DNA of 7,525 bases from Paludibacteraceae bacterium (GTDB lineage: Bacteria; Bacteroidota; Bacteroidia; Bacteroidales; Paludibacteraceae): assembly GCA_017550055.1 (NCBI GenBank), contig JAFYMM010000123.1:1-7525 (forward strand), in the 5' to 3' direction. Below, piece after piece: positions 1 to 5,734 of the stretch. Both the position numbers and the translations under genes were made by a program. Position 1 is the first letter of the stretch; every line of letters starts with the position of its first letter. Below the pieces are notes generated by a model that saw only the letters and a list, made by a program, of their open reading frames with translations, ran no database searches and was not told the DNA's origin.

Positions 1-26
1 CTAATGTAATTTATTAAAAATGTTTA

Positions 27-1154
27 CTATTGTAGTTTGAGGATATAAGTAGGTTGGTAATTGGGCAAAAGGTGTGGGTGGAGGGCCCAGATGATGTCTT
101 TGAGGACGAGGTCGGGACGGGCTACGGCACTCTCCCAAAAGTCGTTGGCTCCATCGGGTAAGGTGCGGAGATAGAAGCCATATACCCTACCCTCGCGGGC
201 TGAACGGAAAAGATTGTGGCGTGAGTCCATTTGCATAAGGGCATCGAGAGTTGTGGTTGGAGCATTGAGCCATACGTCAACATCGTGGAAATTGTTGAGT
301 ACGGTTTCGAAATTGAGAGCCAATGATGTAGAGGTTGTTGTGTCGTTTTTATAAAAATAGTCGGCACCAGCATCGGCGAATAGTTTGCCCATATAAGATG
401 AGCCAGATGGCATATACCAAGTGCCTTTGAAATTGCCACCTGCCAAGACTGTTGGTCGTTGGTCGACAGATTGAGCAATAGCACTAACGGATAGATAATC
501 ACGCTCGATTTGAGAAAATATAGAGTCGGCTACGCTTTCTTTATCATAAAAAGCGGCAATAAATTTTATCCATTCGGCACGAGCAAGGAGCGAAGATTCG
601 GTCCATTCGTTATTGTAAACGAGATTGACACCACTCTGTTGCAAACGCTTTGCCTGCTCATCTTGTTGATTGTAAGAGGCTACGAAATAAACATCAGGAT
701 TCAGATGCAAAAGTTGCTCGAGATTGACATTATGCGCATCGCCAAGAGATTGGATTTTGCCATCGGCATAGCAAGAACGAACAGAGGCATTACATATAAG
801 GTGTGGCGTGCAAGCACCTTTTATGGTAGATAATTCGCCTAAGAGATTGAGAAATTCGACATGAGTGGAACTTGAAATGGCAATATTCGTAACCGGCACC
901 ACAACTTTTACGCCATAAGTAGGAGTTTCGATTGCCTTGTCGGCAACAAGAAAATAGACTTGTTGGATTTCTTCAGCGTTCCACGGATTATAGACTATGA
1001 CCGTTTTGTAGTTCTCTTCGTAAAAAACATCAAACCCTTTGGCATGATGTACACCTAACTTGCTACCTTCGGCCAACTCAAATGTTTCGTTTTTTGTCTT
1101 ATTGCCACAAGCACATAACAATAGAATTGCTAAAACATAGAATAAATGCTTCAT
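27..1154 (-). CDS. Periplasmic-binding-protein-like lipoprotein of an ABC transporter (cobalamin/haem/siderophore class)
   Basis: Predicted lipid-anchored substrate-binding protein of 375 residues that would deliver a metal chelate (vitamin B12, haem or siderophore) to an ABC importer. The N-terminus is a lipoprotein signal: Lys2, a hydrophobic run at residues 3-13, then lipobox LCAC with the acceptor Cys16, and a polar tail. The two-lobe fold of the periplasmic-binding family (PF01497) is suggested by the N-lobe segment SSTHVEFLNLLGEL (about 95-108), by NLEQLLHLNPDVYF (144-157), and by a C-terminal segment with NDFWESAVARPDLVLKD (337-353), typical of Bacteroidota members. The frame is open upstream to 1208, but I chose the ATG at 1154 because it begins the signal peptide and because the -7 promoter element at 1172-1179 lies inside the longer version. 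Permease and ATPase genes would be expected to the left, outside the window. The ligand cannot be told from sequence alone. Confidence 0.85.
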   Translation of the reverse strand: MKHLFYVLAILLLCACGNKTKNETFELAEGSKLGVHHAKGFDVFYEENYKTVIVYNPWNAEEIQQVYFLVADKAIETPTYGVKVVVPVTNIAISSSTHVEFLNLLGELSTIKGACTPHLICNASVRSCYADGKIQSLGDAHNVNLEQLLHLNPDVYFVASYNQQDEQAKRLQQSGVNLVYNNEWTESSLLARAEWIKFIAAFYDKESVADSIFSQIERDYLSVSAIAQSVDQRPTVLAGGNFKGTWYMPSGSSYMGKLFADAGADYFYKNDTTTSTSLALNFETVLNNFHDVDVWLNAPTTTLDALMQMDSRHNLFRSAREGRVYGFYLRTLPDGANDFWESAVARPDLVLKDIIWALHPHLLPNYQPTYILKLQ

Positions 1155-1171
1155 AATAGAAAAATTTTCTG

Positions 1172-1201
1172 CAAAGGTATAAAAAAATGCCCAATGCTCA
1201 A
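1172..1201 (-). promoter_or_regulatory. Bacteroidota-type promoter for the substrate-binding lipoprotein
   Basis: On the minus strand TACCTTTG (1172-1179) matches the -7 consensus TAnnTTTG exactly. A TTG (1199-1201) stands 19 nt upstream, the usual spacing for the -33 element. The box ends 17 nt before the ATG at 1154, so the untranslated leader should be very short. Confidence 0.75.
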
Positions 1202-1220
1202 CACTCAATGCATAATTTTT
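1186..1220. repeat. Degenerate 7-nt tandem array, five units
   Basis: Five consecutive 7-nt units begin with AA: AATGCCC, AATGCTC, AACACTC, AATGCAT and AATTTTT. They fill the space between the two divergent promoters and include the -33 region of the minus-strand one. The periodicity is read directly. Any function is unknown. Confidence 0.55.
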
Positions 1221-1222
1221 TG

Positions 1223-1230
1223 TAACTTTG
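1223..1230 (+). promoter_or_regulatory. Bacteroidota -7 promoter element for the gldB-like gene
   Basis: TAACTTTG is an exact match to TAnnTTTG and ends five bases before the ATG at 1236. Initiation a few bases downstream of the element would give a leaderless or nearly leaderless mRNA. I see no TTG at the expected -33 distance. Confidence 0.7.
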
Positions 1231-1235
1231 CAGTC

Positions 1236-2237
1236 ATGAAACGATACATATATATAATCTTGATTGCAGGGGTTGCACTAATCAGTTGCAGCCGCGAGAA
1301 ACGTAGCGCCAACTTGTCGGGCATAGAGTGTGATATAAAAATAGAGCGATTCGACAGCCTATTTTGGTCGCTTGACACCACTCGATTGGCAGAAGAATTT
1401 GCGAAATTAAATACTGAACACCCAGATATTACGCCCATTTACACAGAAAATGTGGTGCAATTTGGTCATCCAGATTCAGCAATTACACACGACACATACA
1501 AATTGTTTCGCTCGAACAAAGAGGTAGGAAAACTATATGAAGACGCATTGTCGATATATGCGAACGTAGATGATATTGAGAAAGATTTGACAGAGGCTTT
1601 TCGCCGAGCTAAATATTTTTTACCACAATTTCCTACGCCTCGAGTATATTGCCATGTGTCGGGGCTAAACCAAAGCCTTATCGTTGGCGAAGGGTTTATT
1701 TCGCTAAGCATAGATAATTATTTAGGAGCAGACTATTACCTATATAAAGAGATTGGTATATACAAATATCAACGCCCAAATATGCGCAGAGAAAAGGTTG
1801 CCCCTGACTATATAACAGCTTGGTTGTCATCGGAATTTTCGAGTAGTCTTGCCGACAACTTATTGTCAGACATGATTCGTTATGGCAAAATATTATACAC
1901 AGTGTCGGTGCTATTGCCAAAAACGCCAGAACGTGTTATCATGGGATACACGGAAGAACAATGGGATTGGGTGAAGGAGAATGAGGCAAATATGTGGAAT
2001 GCATTGATTGCATCGAAAGACTTGTACACTACGAGTATGATAATAAAAAATCAATACGTTGGAGAAGGGCCTTTTACAAAACCATTTACACAAGAATCGC
2101 CAGGCAGAGCAGGAACATACATAGGTTGGAGAATTGTGGAAAGCTACATGAAACACAATCCACAAATATCAATTCAACAATTATTGCAACAACCTGATGC
2201 ACAAACGATTTTGAACAATTCGAATTACAGACCGTAG
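1236..2237 (+). CDS. gldB: GldB-like lipoprotein
   Basis: A 333-residue envelope lipoprotein resembling GldB, which gliding Bacteroidota need for motility and which non-gliding Bacteroidales also carry. The signal peptide is short: MKR, a hydrophobic stretch at 4-16, then lipobox LISC with acceptor Cys18. Recognisable family segments are the early IERFDSLFWSLD (36-47), the central VSGLNQSLIV followed by ISLSIDNYLGADYYLY (141-170), and the C-terminal SPGRAGTYIGWRIVESYM (288-305). I see no HExxH metal site and claim no enzymatic activity. The frame is open back to 1146, but the ATG at 1236 is chosen because it starts the signal peptide and follows the -7 element. Fur follows after 49 nt with no terminator between, so co-transcription is possible. 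The symbol rests on family resemblance; a gliding role here is not shown. Confidence 0.78.
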   Translation: MKRYIYIILIAGVALISCSREKRSANLSGIECDIKIERFDSLFWSLDTTRLAEEFAKLNTEHPDITPIYTENVVQFGHPDSAITHDTYKLFRSNKEVGKLYEDALSIYANVDDIEKDLTEAFRRAKYFLPQFPTPRVYCHVSGLNQSLIVGEGFISLSIDNYLGADYYLYKEIGIYKYQRPNMRREKVAPDYITAWLSSEFSSSLADNLLSDMIRYGKILYTVSVLLPKTPERVIMGYTEEQWDWVKENEANMWNALIASKDLYTTSMIIKNQYVGEGPFTKPFTQESPGRAGTYIGWRIVESYMKHNPQISIQQLLQQPDAQTILNNSNYRP

Positions 2238-2241
2238 GAGA

Positions 2242-2283
2242 GAGTTGAGAGTTGGGAGTTAATAACAGAAATCAATAATTAGC
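2242..2283. repeat. Degenerate 7-nt tandem array, six units
   Basis: The gldB-fur spacer is almost entirely made of 7-nt units: GAGTTGA, GAGTTGG, GAGTTAA, TAACAGA, AATCAAT and AATTAGC. The first two or three are clear copies; the others keep the register but drift towards the AAT-type units seen before kbl. No TAnnTTTG element is present in the spacer. Confidence 0.6.
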
Positions 2284-2286
2284 TAA

Positions 2287-2736
2287 GTGCCAAATAGTAA
2301 TCCATTAGACTTGTTAAATGCTTATATTAAAGAGCATAAATTGAGACACACTTACGAACGAGAGCGTGTCTTGGAGTTTATTTTGAAAATTGATGGGCAT
2401 TTTACGGTGCAATCGGTACATCAGCAAATGAATGAAGAACAACCTATTGCGCGTGGCTCGATATACAATATTTTGGAATTATTTGAAAAAGTGGGAATTG
2501 TAGTACGCCATCCATTCCCGGGTAATGAGGCACAATACGAAACCACAGCACGAGCCAATACGCACCACCACAGGGTGTGTATATCATGCGGAGCAATAAA
2601 AGAATTTTCGGACCAAAAAATTGCACGAGCAATAAAAAATAGAACATTTGCTTCTTTTGAAAAACGATTTCATTCAACATACATCTATGGTTTGTGCAAA
2701 AAATGCCAACCAAAAATAAAGAAGACAAAAAAATAA
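2287..2736 (+). CDS. Fur-family metal-responsive transcriptional regulator
   Basis: A cytoplasmic DNA-binding repressor of 149 residues, the normal length for the Fur/Zur/PerR family. The N-terminal winged helix spans about residues 8-75, with the recognition region ARGSIYNILELFEKVGIV (55-72). The dimerisation/metal domain follows: YE at 84-85, the histidine cluster 93-95, and two cysteine pairs, Cys98/Cys101 and Cys137/Cys140, that would form the structural zinc site. EFSDQ (106-110) is typical of the family. The start is the GTG at 2287: an in-frame TAA lies directly before it, and the next in-frame ATG (residue 48) would remove half the DNA-binding domain. The C-terminus is a lysine-rich tail. 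Whether it senses iron, zinc or peroxide cannot be decided from sequence. The nearby metal-chelate binding lipoprotein is a possible target, but I see no Fur box in its promoter. Confidence 0.9.
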   Translation: MPNSNPLDLLNAYIKEHKLRHTYERERVLEFILKIDGHFTVQSVHQQMNEEQPIARGSIYNILELFEKVGIVVRHPFPGNEAQYETTARANTHHHRVCISCGAIKEFSDQKIARAIKNRTFASFEKRFHSTYIYGLCKKCQPKIKKTKK

Positions 2737-2772
2737 AGGTTGTAAACTTTATGAGTTTTACAACCTTTATTT
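2731..2772. terminator. Terminator hairpin after fur, probably bidirectional
   Basis: Arms 2731-2746 and 2757-2772 are perfect 16-nt inverted repeats around a 10-nt loop. The left arm contains the fur stop codon. The core pairs GGTTGTAAA with TTTACAACC. A U-rich run follows on the plus strand, and the minus strand also leaves through a T-run, so it may stop transcription from both convergent genes. Confidence 0.75.
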
Positions 2773-2780
2773 TATAAAAA

Positions 2781-2804
2781 AGAGACGCAAAATATTGCGT
2801 CTCT
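2781..2804 (-). terminator. Rho-independent terminator of the Nudix regulator gene
   Basis: A perfect 10-bp stem, AGAGACGCAA (2781-2790) with TTGCGTCTCT (2795-2804), closes on a 4-nt loop. Read on the minus strand it lies 11 nt past the stop codon at 2816 and is followed by six T, the textbook arrangement. The palindrome looks like a dispersed intergenic repeat, but no second copy is present in this window. Confidence 0.8.
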
Positions 2805-2815
2805 ACTATGGATAT

Positions 2816-3547
2816 TTAATCATTCTTGTTTTTTCGCTTAGTATATGTAAAATAACGGGCTGCTCGATGAGGCACACCTACCTCGGTTTCGGCAAGAGCA
2901 GAAATGCCTTCAAGTTGCATCATACGCTTTTGGAAATTGCGCACATCGCTTTTCTTTTGATATATTGTATCGTGAAGATTGCGCAATTGAGTCATAGTAA
3001 ACTTCTTAGGTAAAAGCTCGAACATAAGATACGGCTCATACTTGAGTTTCAGACGAATGCTCTCTAATGCAGTAGCAATAATCTCTTTATGGTCAAAAGC
3101 TAAATGCTCATGACGATAATCCTCGATATTAAGCCAAACTATTTGCCCTTTTTGACTCGTAGATTGCTGTTTGATTCGATTATTGATTTTGATAAGAGCG
3201 ACATAGCCTACCGTAACAAGACGACTAATATTCAATCGTTTAACCTTTTCCATCCATGGTTCATCGGCATAACTACTACGATTAGGGCTACCAAATGCCT
3301 TGAACTGATGCAAATAGATATTAGACAAGCCAGTATATTCTTCTAAAATACGATAAGCCGCACTATCAAGATCCTCATTTGGCATAATGATACTTCCAGG
3401 CAATTTACGATTGTTGAAGCCATCTAATTCTTCCTCAGATGTATGATCATTGCGCTGAACCAATAGAACCTTGAGACGAGTGCCATCAAACCCAAACACA
3501 ACACAATCGACTGAGATTTCAGGTTTATAACTATTTAAAATACCCAT
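2816..3547 (-). CDS. Nudix-domain transcriptional regulator (NrtR/AraR-like)
   Basis: A 243-residue protein with an N-terminal Nudix-like domain (about 10-145) and a C-terminal winged helix (about 170-238), the architecture of NrtR and of the Bacteroides arabinose regulator AraR. The Nudix box at residues 51-74 is degenerate. It has one extra residue before Glu58, and at the three metal-binding glutamates of the REUXEE core it has Ile67, Glu70 and Tyr71. Hydrolysis is therefore unlikely and the domain probably binds a ligand. The C-terminal segment KFTMTQLRNLHDTIYQKK (182-199), then DVRNFQKRM (201-209) and HRAARYF (227-233), is the family's DNA-binding signature. The frame is open to a GTG at 3595, but that codon overlaps the -7 promoter element, so the ATG at 3547 is preferred. 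A 17-nt inverted repeat over its own promoter suggests autoregulation. Ligand and regulon are unknown; the divergent HAD gene is the nearest candidate target. Confidence 0.87.
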   Translation of the reverse strand: MGILNSYKPEISVDCVVFGFDGTRLKVLLVQRNDHTSEEELDGFNNRKLPGSIIMPNEDLDSAAYRILEEYTGLSNIYLHQFKAFGSPNRSSYADEPWMEKVKRLNISRLVTVGYVALIKINNRIKQQSTSQKGQIVWLNIEDYRHEHLAFDHKEIIATALESIRLKLKYEPYLMFELLPKKFTMTQLRNLHDTIYQKKSDVRNFQKRMMQLEGISALAETEVGVPHRAARYFTYTKRKNKND

Positions 3548-3594
3548 TAATAATAAGAATTGAAAATTGAAAGGTTGTTTTCTACATTCAGCCA

Positions 3595-3626
3595 CAAAGA
3601 TAATACATATTTTAGAAATGACAAAA
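3595..3626 (-). promoter_or_regulatory. Bacteroidota promoter of the Nudix regulator
   Basis: On the minus strand the -33 element TTTTG (3622-3626) and the -7 element TATCTTTG (3595-3602) are separated by exactly 19 nt. The predicted start of transcription lies just past 3595, giving a leader of about 40 nt before the ATG at 3547. Confidence 0.82.
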
Positions 3627-3635
3627 TTATTGTCA
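3619..3635. promoter_or_regulatory. Candidate operator: 17-nt inverted repeat over the Nudix-gene -33 box
   Basis: TGACAA (3619-3624) and TTGTCA (3630-3635) form perfect 6-bp arms around a 5-nt AT centre. The repeat covers the -33 element of the Nudix promoter, as expected for a dimeric repressor site. That the Nudix regulator itself binds here is an inference from position. Confidence 0.45.
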
Positions 3636-3662
3636 ATTTTTCAACCAAATAAAATATTTTTT

Positions 3663-3681
3663 CATTAAACGTGCATTAAAC
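3663..3681. promoter_or_regulatory. Direct repeat upstream of the HAD promoter
   Basis: CATTAAAC occurs at 3663-3670 and again at 3674-3681, so the copies are offset by 11 bp, about one helical turn. The second copy ends 13 bp before the -7 element at 3695, in the -33 region where no TTG is found. It could be an activator-binding site, but there is no direct evidence. Confidence 0.35.
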
Positions 3682-3694
3682 AAAAAAAATATAT

Positions 3695-3702
3695 TATCTT
3701 TG
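3695..3702 (+). promoter_or_regulatory. Bacteroidota -7 promoter element for the HAD gene
   Basis: TATCTTTG matches TAnnTTTG. The surrounding TATTATCTTTGT is identical to the sequence around the divergent Nudix-gene promoter. No TTG lies at the -33 distance. The leader to the ATG at 3736 would be about 25-30 nt. Confidence 0.75.
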
Positions 3703-3735
3703 TAGGTGATTTATTATATATTGGCAAATATAGTC

Positions 3736-4467
3736 ATGAAACAAGAAATAGAACGCTATTTATCTAAAACTCAACACAAAACACTAAATATTAAAGCAGC
3801 TTTTTTCGACATGGATGGGGTGTTATTCAACTCGATGCCGTACCATGCAGAAGCTTGGAAGCGCACAATGAATGCTCATAACATACCATTTGAGCTACAT
3901 GATGCGTATATTTGTGAGGGAAGAACTGGTGCCAGCGTAATAAATGAGATGTTTTTGAAACATAGAGGACGCATGGCAACCGAAGATGAGATACAATTGA
4001 TGTACAAAGAAAAAAGTGATTGTTTCAATAGTATATCTAAAATAGAGCGCATACCTGATATTTTGCCTTTGCTCGAAACATTGAAAGCCGATGGAGTAGA
4101 TATTTATATAGTAACAGGTTCGGGACAAGAGTCGCTGTTAGATAGATTGAACAAATGGTTTCCGGGTATTTTCAGCAAAGAGAAAATGGTTACTGCTTTT
4201 GATGTAAAAAAAGGCAAACCAGACCCTGAGCCATATTTAATTGCTTTGGCTAAATCGGGGGTCCAACCTAACGAAGCATTTGTTGTTGAAAATGCACCAC
4301 TTGGGGTTCGTTCGAGTGTAGCAGCAGGTTTGTTTACCTTTGCTGTAAACACTGGAATTTTGACTACTGAAGAATTAGAGTGCGAAATCAACGATAGTGG
4401 AATCGTGCTAGAGGACATGAAAGCAGTAAGAGAATACTACTTGAAAGAGTTGAAAGTTGAAAGTTGA
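3736..4467 (+). CDS. HAD-superfamily phosphatase / beta-phosphoglucomutase-like protein
   Basis: A 243-residue cytoplasmic HAD subfamily IA enzyme acting on a small phosphorylated metabolite, probably a sugar phosphate. Motif I is FFDMDGVLFNS with nucleophile Asp25 and acid/base Asp27. His37 lies 12 residues on, the spacing of the cap-domain His20 of beta-phosphoglucomutase. The helical cap spans about 35-105. Motif II is IVTGSG (Thr127), motif III is the lysine of GKPDPEPYL (Lys161), and motif IV is VVENAPLGV (183-191). Motif IV has Glu185-Asn186 where the mutase has Glu-Asp. The cap motif GRTG (62-65) does not show the arginine expected for a true mutase, so I leave the substrate open. A GTG at 3706 would extend the frame, but it falls at the predicted transcription start, so the ATG at 3736 is used. 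The last eight residues (LKELKVES) and the stop are encoded by a 7-nt tandem repeat. Confidence 0.85.
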   Translation: MKQEIERYLSKTQHKTLNIKAAFFDMDGVLFNSMPYHAEAWKRTMNAHNIPFELHDAYICEGRTGASVINEMFLKHRGRMATEDEIQLMYKEKSDCFNSISKIERIPDILPLLETLKADGVDIYIVTGSGQESLLDRLNKWFPGIFSKEKMVTAFDVKKGKPDPEPYLIALAKSGVQPNEAFVVENAPLGVRSSVAAGLFTFAVNTGILTTEELECEINDSGIVLEDMKAVREYYLKELKVES

Positions 4468-4541
4468 GAGTTGAGGATCATTATCATCGTTAAATAACTA
4501 ATAACTAATCATTATACATTAATCATTAATAACTAATTATC
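4441..4541. repeat. Degenerate 7-nt tandem array spanning the HAD gene end and the kbl leader
   Basis: Two blocks of 7-nt units. Block one starts inside the HAD coding sequence and includes GAGTTGA (4447), AAGTTGA (4454 and 4461) and GAGTTGA (4468), then drifts through GGATCAT and TATCATC. After a 4-nt slip, block two (4493-4541) is seven units in exact register: AATAACT twice, AATCATT, ATACATT, AATCATT, AATAACT and AATTATC. It ends on the base before the kbl ATG. I find no TAnnTTTG element and no terminator hairpin here. Confidence 0.75.
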
Positions 4542-5729
4542 ATGTACAACGAATTTCAAAAGCATCTCACAGCCGAGCTCGATGCTATTAAAGAAGCAGG
4601 CCTTTATAAAAGCGAACGTTTGATTTGTTCTCCACAAAGTGCAGAAATCACTGTTGCAGGCAAACAAGTATTGAACTTCTGTGCAAATAACTACCTTGGT
4701 TTGGCTAACCACCCTGCGCTTATCGAAGCAGCTAAAACAGCTATGGACGAACGCGGCTATGGTATGTCGTCTGTACGTTTCATCTGCGGTACTCAAGATC
4801 GCCATAAAGACCTTGAACAAGCTATCGCAAACTTCTTCGGTACTGAAGATACTATCCTCTATGCAGCATGTTTCGATGCTAATGGTGGTGTATTCGAACC
4901 ACTTTTGACAGCAGAAGATGCTATTATCTCTGACGCATTGAACCACGCATCTATCATCGATGGTGTACGTCTTTGTAAAGCTCAACGCTTCCGTTATGCT
5001 AACGCAGACATGGAAGACCTTGAAAAACAACTTCAAGCAGCAGCTAACTGCCGTTTCAAACTCATCGTTACTGACGGTGTATTCTCTATGGATGGTAATG
5101 TTTGTCCACTCGATAAAATCCATGAATTGGCAAACAAATACAACGCTATGATTATGGTTGACGAATCACACTCAGCTGGTGTTGTAGGCGAAACAGGTCG
5201 TGGTGTTACAGAATTGCACAACCTCCGTGGCGAAGTAGAAATCATCACTGGTACACTTGGTAAAGCATTCGGTGGTGCTGTAGGTGGTTTCACAACTGGT
5301 AAAAAAGAGATTATTGACCTTCTCCGTCAACGTTCACGTCCTTACCTCTTCTCTAACTCATTACCTCCAATGGTAGTAGCAGCAGGTATTAAAATGTTCC
5401 AAATGATGGAAGAAACTAACGAATTGCAAGACAAACTCCACGCTAACACTGACTATTTCCGTGAAAAAATGCTTGCTGCTGGTTTCGACATCAAACCTAC
5501 ACAATCGGCAATCTGCGCTGTAATGCTCTACGATGCTAAATTGTCACAACAAATGGCTGCTCGCCTCCAAGAAGAAGGTATCTACGTTACAGGTTTCTTC
5601 TACCCTGTTGTTCCTAAAAATGAAGCTCGTATCCGCGTTCAATTGTCAGCTGCTCACGAACAAGAACACCTCGACAAAGCAATCGCTGCATTTACTAAAA
5701 TCGGTAAAGAACTCGGCGTAATTAAATAA
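4542..5729 (+). CDS. kbl: Glycine C-acetyltransferase (2-amino-3-ketobutyrate CoA ligase)
   Basis: A PLP-dependent cytoplasmic enzyme that cleaves 2-amino-3-oxobutyrate with CoA to glycine and acetyl-CoA, the second step of threonine degradation. At 395 residues it has the usual length of this alpha-oxoamine synthase family. Visible signatures are FCANNYLGLANHPAL (46-60), GYGMSSVRFICGTQDRHKDLE (72-92), the PLP-stacking His135 in DALNHASIIDG, Asp207 and His210 in VDESHSAGVVG, and the Schiff-base Lys241 in TGTLGKAFGG. The next gene is threonine dehydrogenase, which separates Kbl from paralogues such as BioF and serine palmitoyltransferase. Every arginine codon I read is CGT or CGC, unlike the upstream genes, pointing to high expression. 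The leader is a 7-nt repeat array without a recognisable promoter. Confidence 0.96.
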   Translation: MYNEFQKHLTAELDAIKEAGLYKSERLICSPQSAEITVAGKQVLNFCANNYLGLANHPALIEAAKTAMDERGYGMSSVRFICGTQDRHKDLEQAIANFFGTEDTILYAACFDANGGVFEPLLTAEDAIISDALNHASIIDGVRLCKAQRFRYANADMEDLEKQLQAAANCRFKLIVTDGVFSMDGNVCPLDKIHELANKYNAMIMVDESHSAGVVGETGRGVTELHNLRGEVEIITGTLGKAFGGAVGGFTTGKKEIIDLLRQRSRPYLFSNSLPPMVVAAGIKMFQMMEETNELQDKLHANTDYFREKMLAAGFDIKPTQSAICAVMLYDAKLSQQMAARLQEEGIYVTGFFYPVVPKNEARIRVQLSAAHEQEHLDKAIAAFTKIGKELGVIK

Positions 5730-5734
5730 ATTTT

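Noticed and set aside
510..833. 107-residue plus-strand frame inside the substrate-binding lipoprotein gene
   Set aside because: It is antisense to a well-supported lipoprotein, with no promoter and no family features.
1155..1208. N-terminal extension of the substrate-binding lipoprotein
   Set aside because: The extension would place the signal peptide inside the protein and includes the -7 promoter element, so the ATG at 1154 is the better start.
1155..1235. Fur box in the lipoprotein promoter region
   Set aside because: I looked for a GATAAT-type inverted repeat that would tie the chelate-binding protein to the nearby Fur regulator and found none convincing.
3548..3595. N-terminal extension of the Nudix regulator to a GTG at 3595
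   Set aside because: The GTG overlaps the -7 box and would lie at or before the predicted transcription start; family alignment begins near the ATG at 3547.
4441..4541. CRISPR array or attachment site at the tandem repeats
   Set aside because: Units are 7 nt, degenerate and contiguous, with no spacers, no cas genes and no integrase nearby.
4533..5123. 196-residue minus-strand open frame antisense to kbl
   Set aside because: It overlaps an unambiguous kbl coding sequence, has an odd composition rich in Cys, Thr and Val, shows no recognisable domain and has no promoter. It is a by-product of the biased codon use of kbl.
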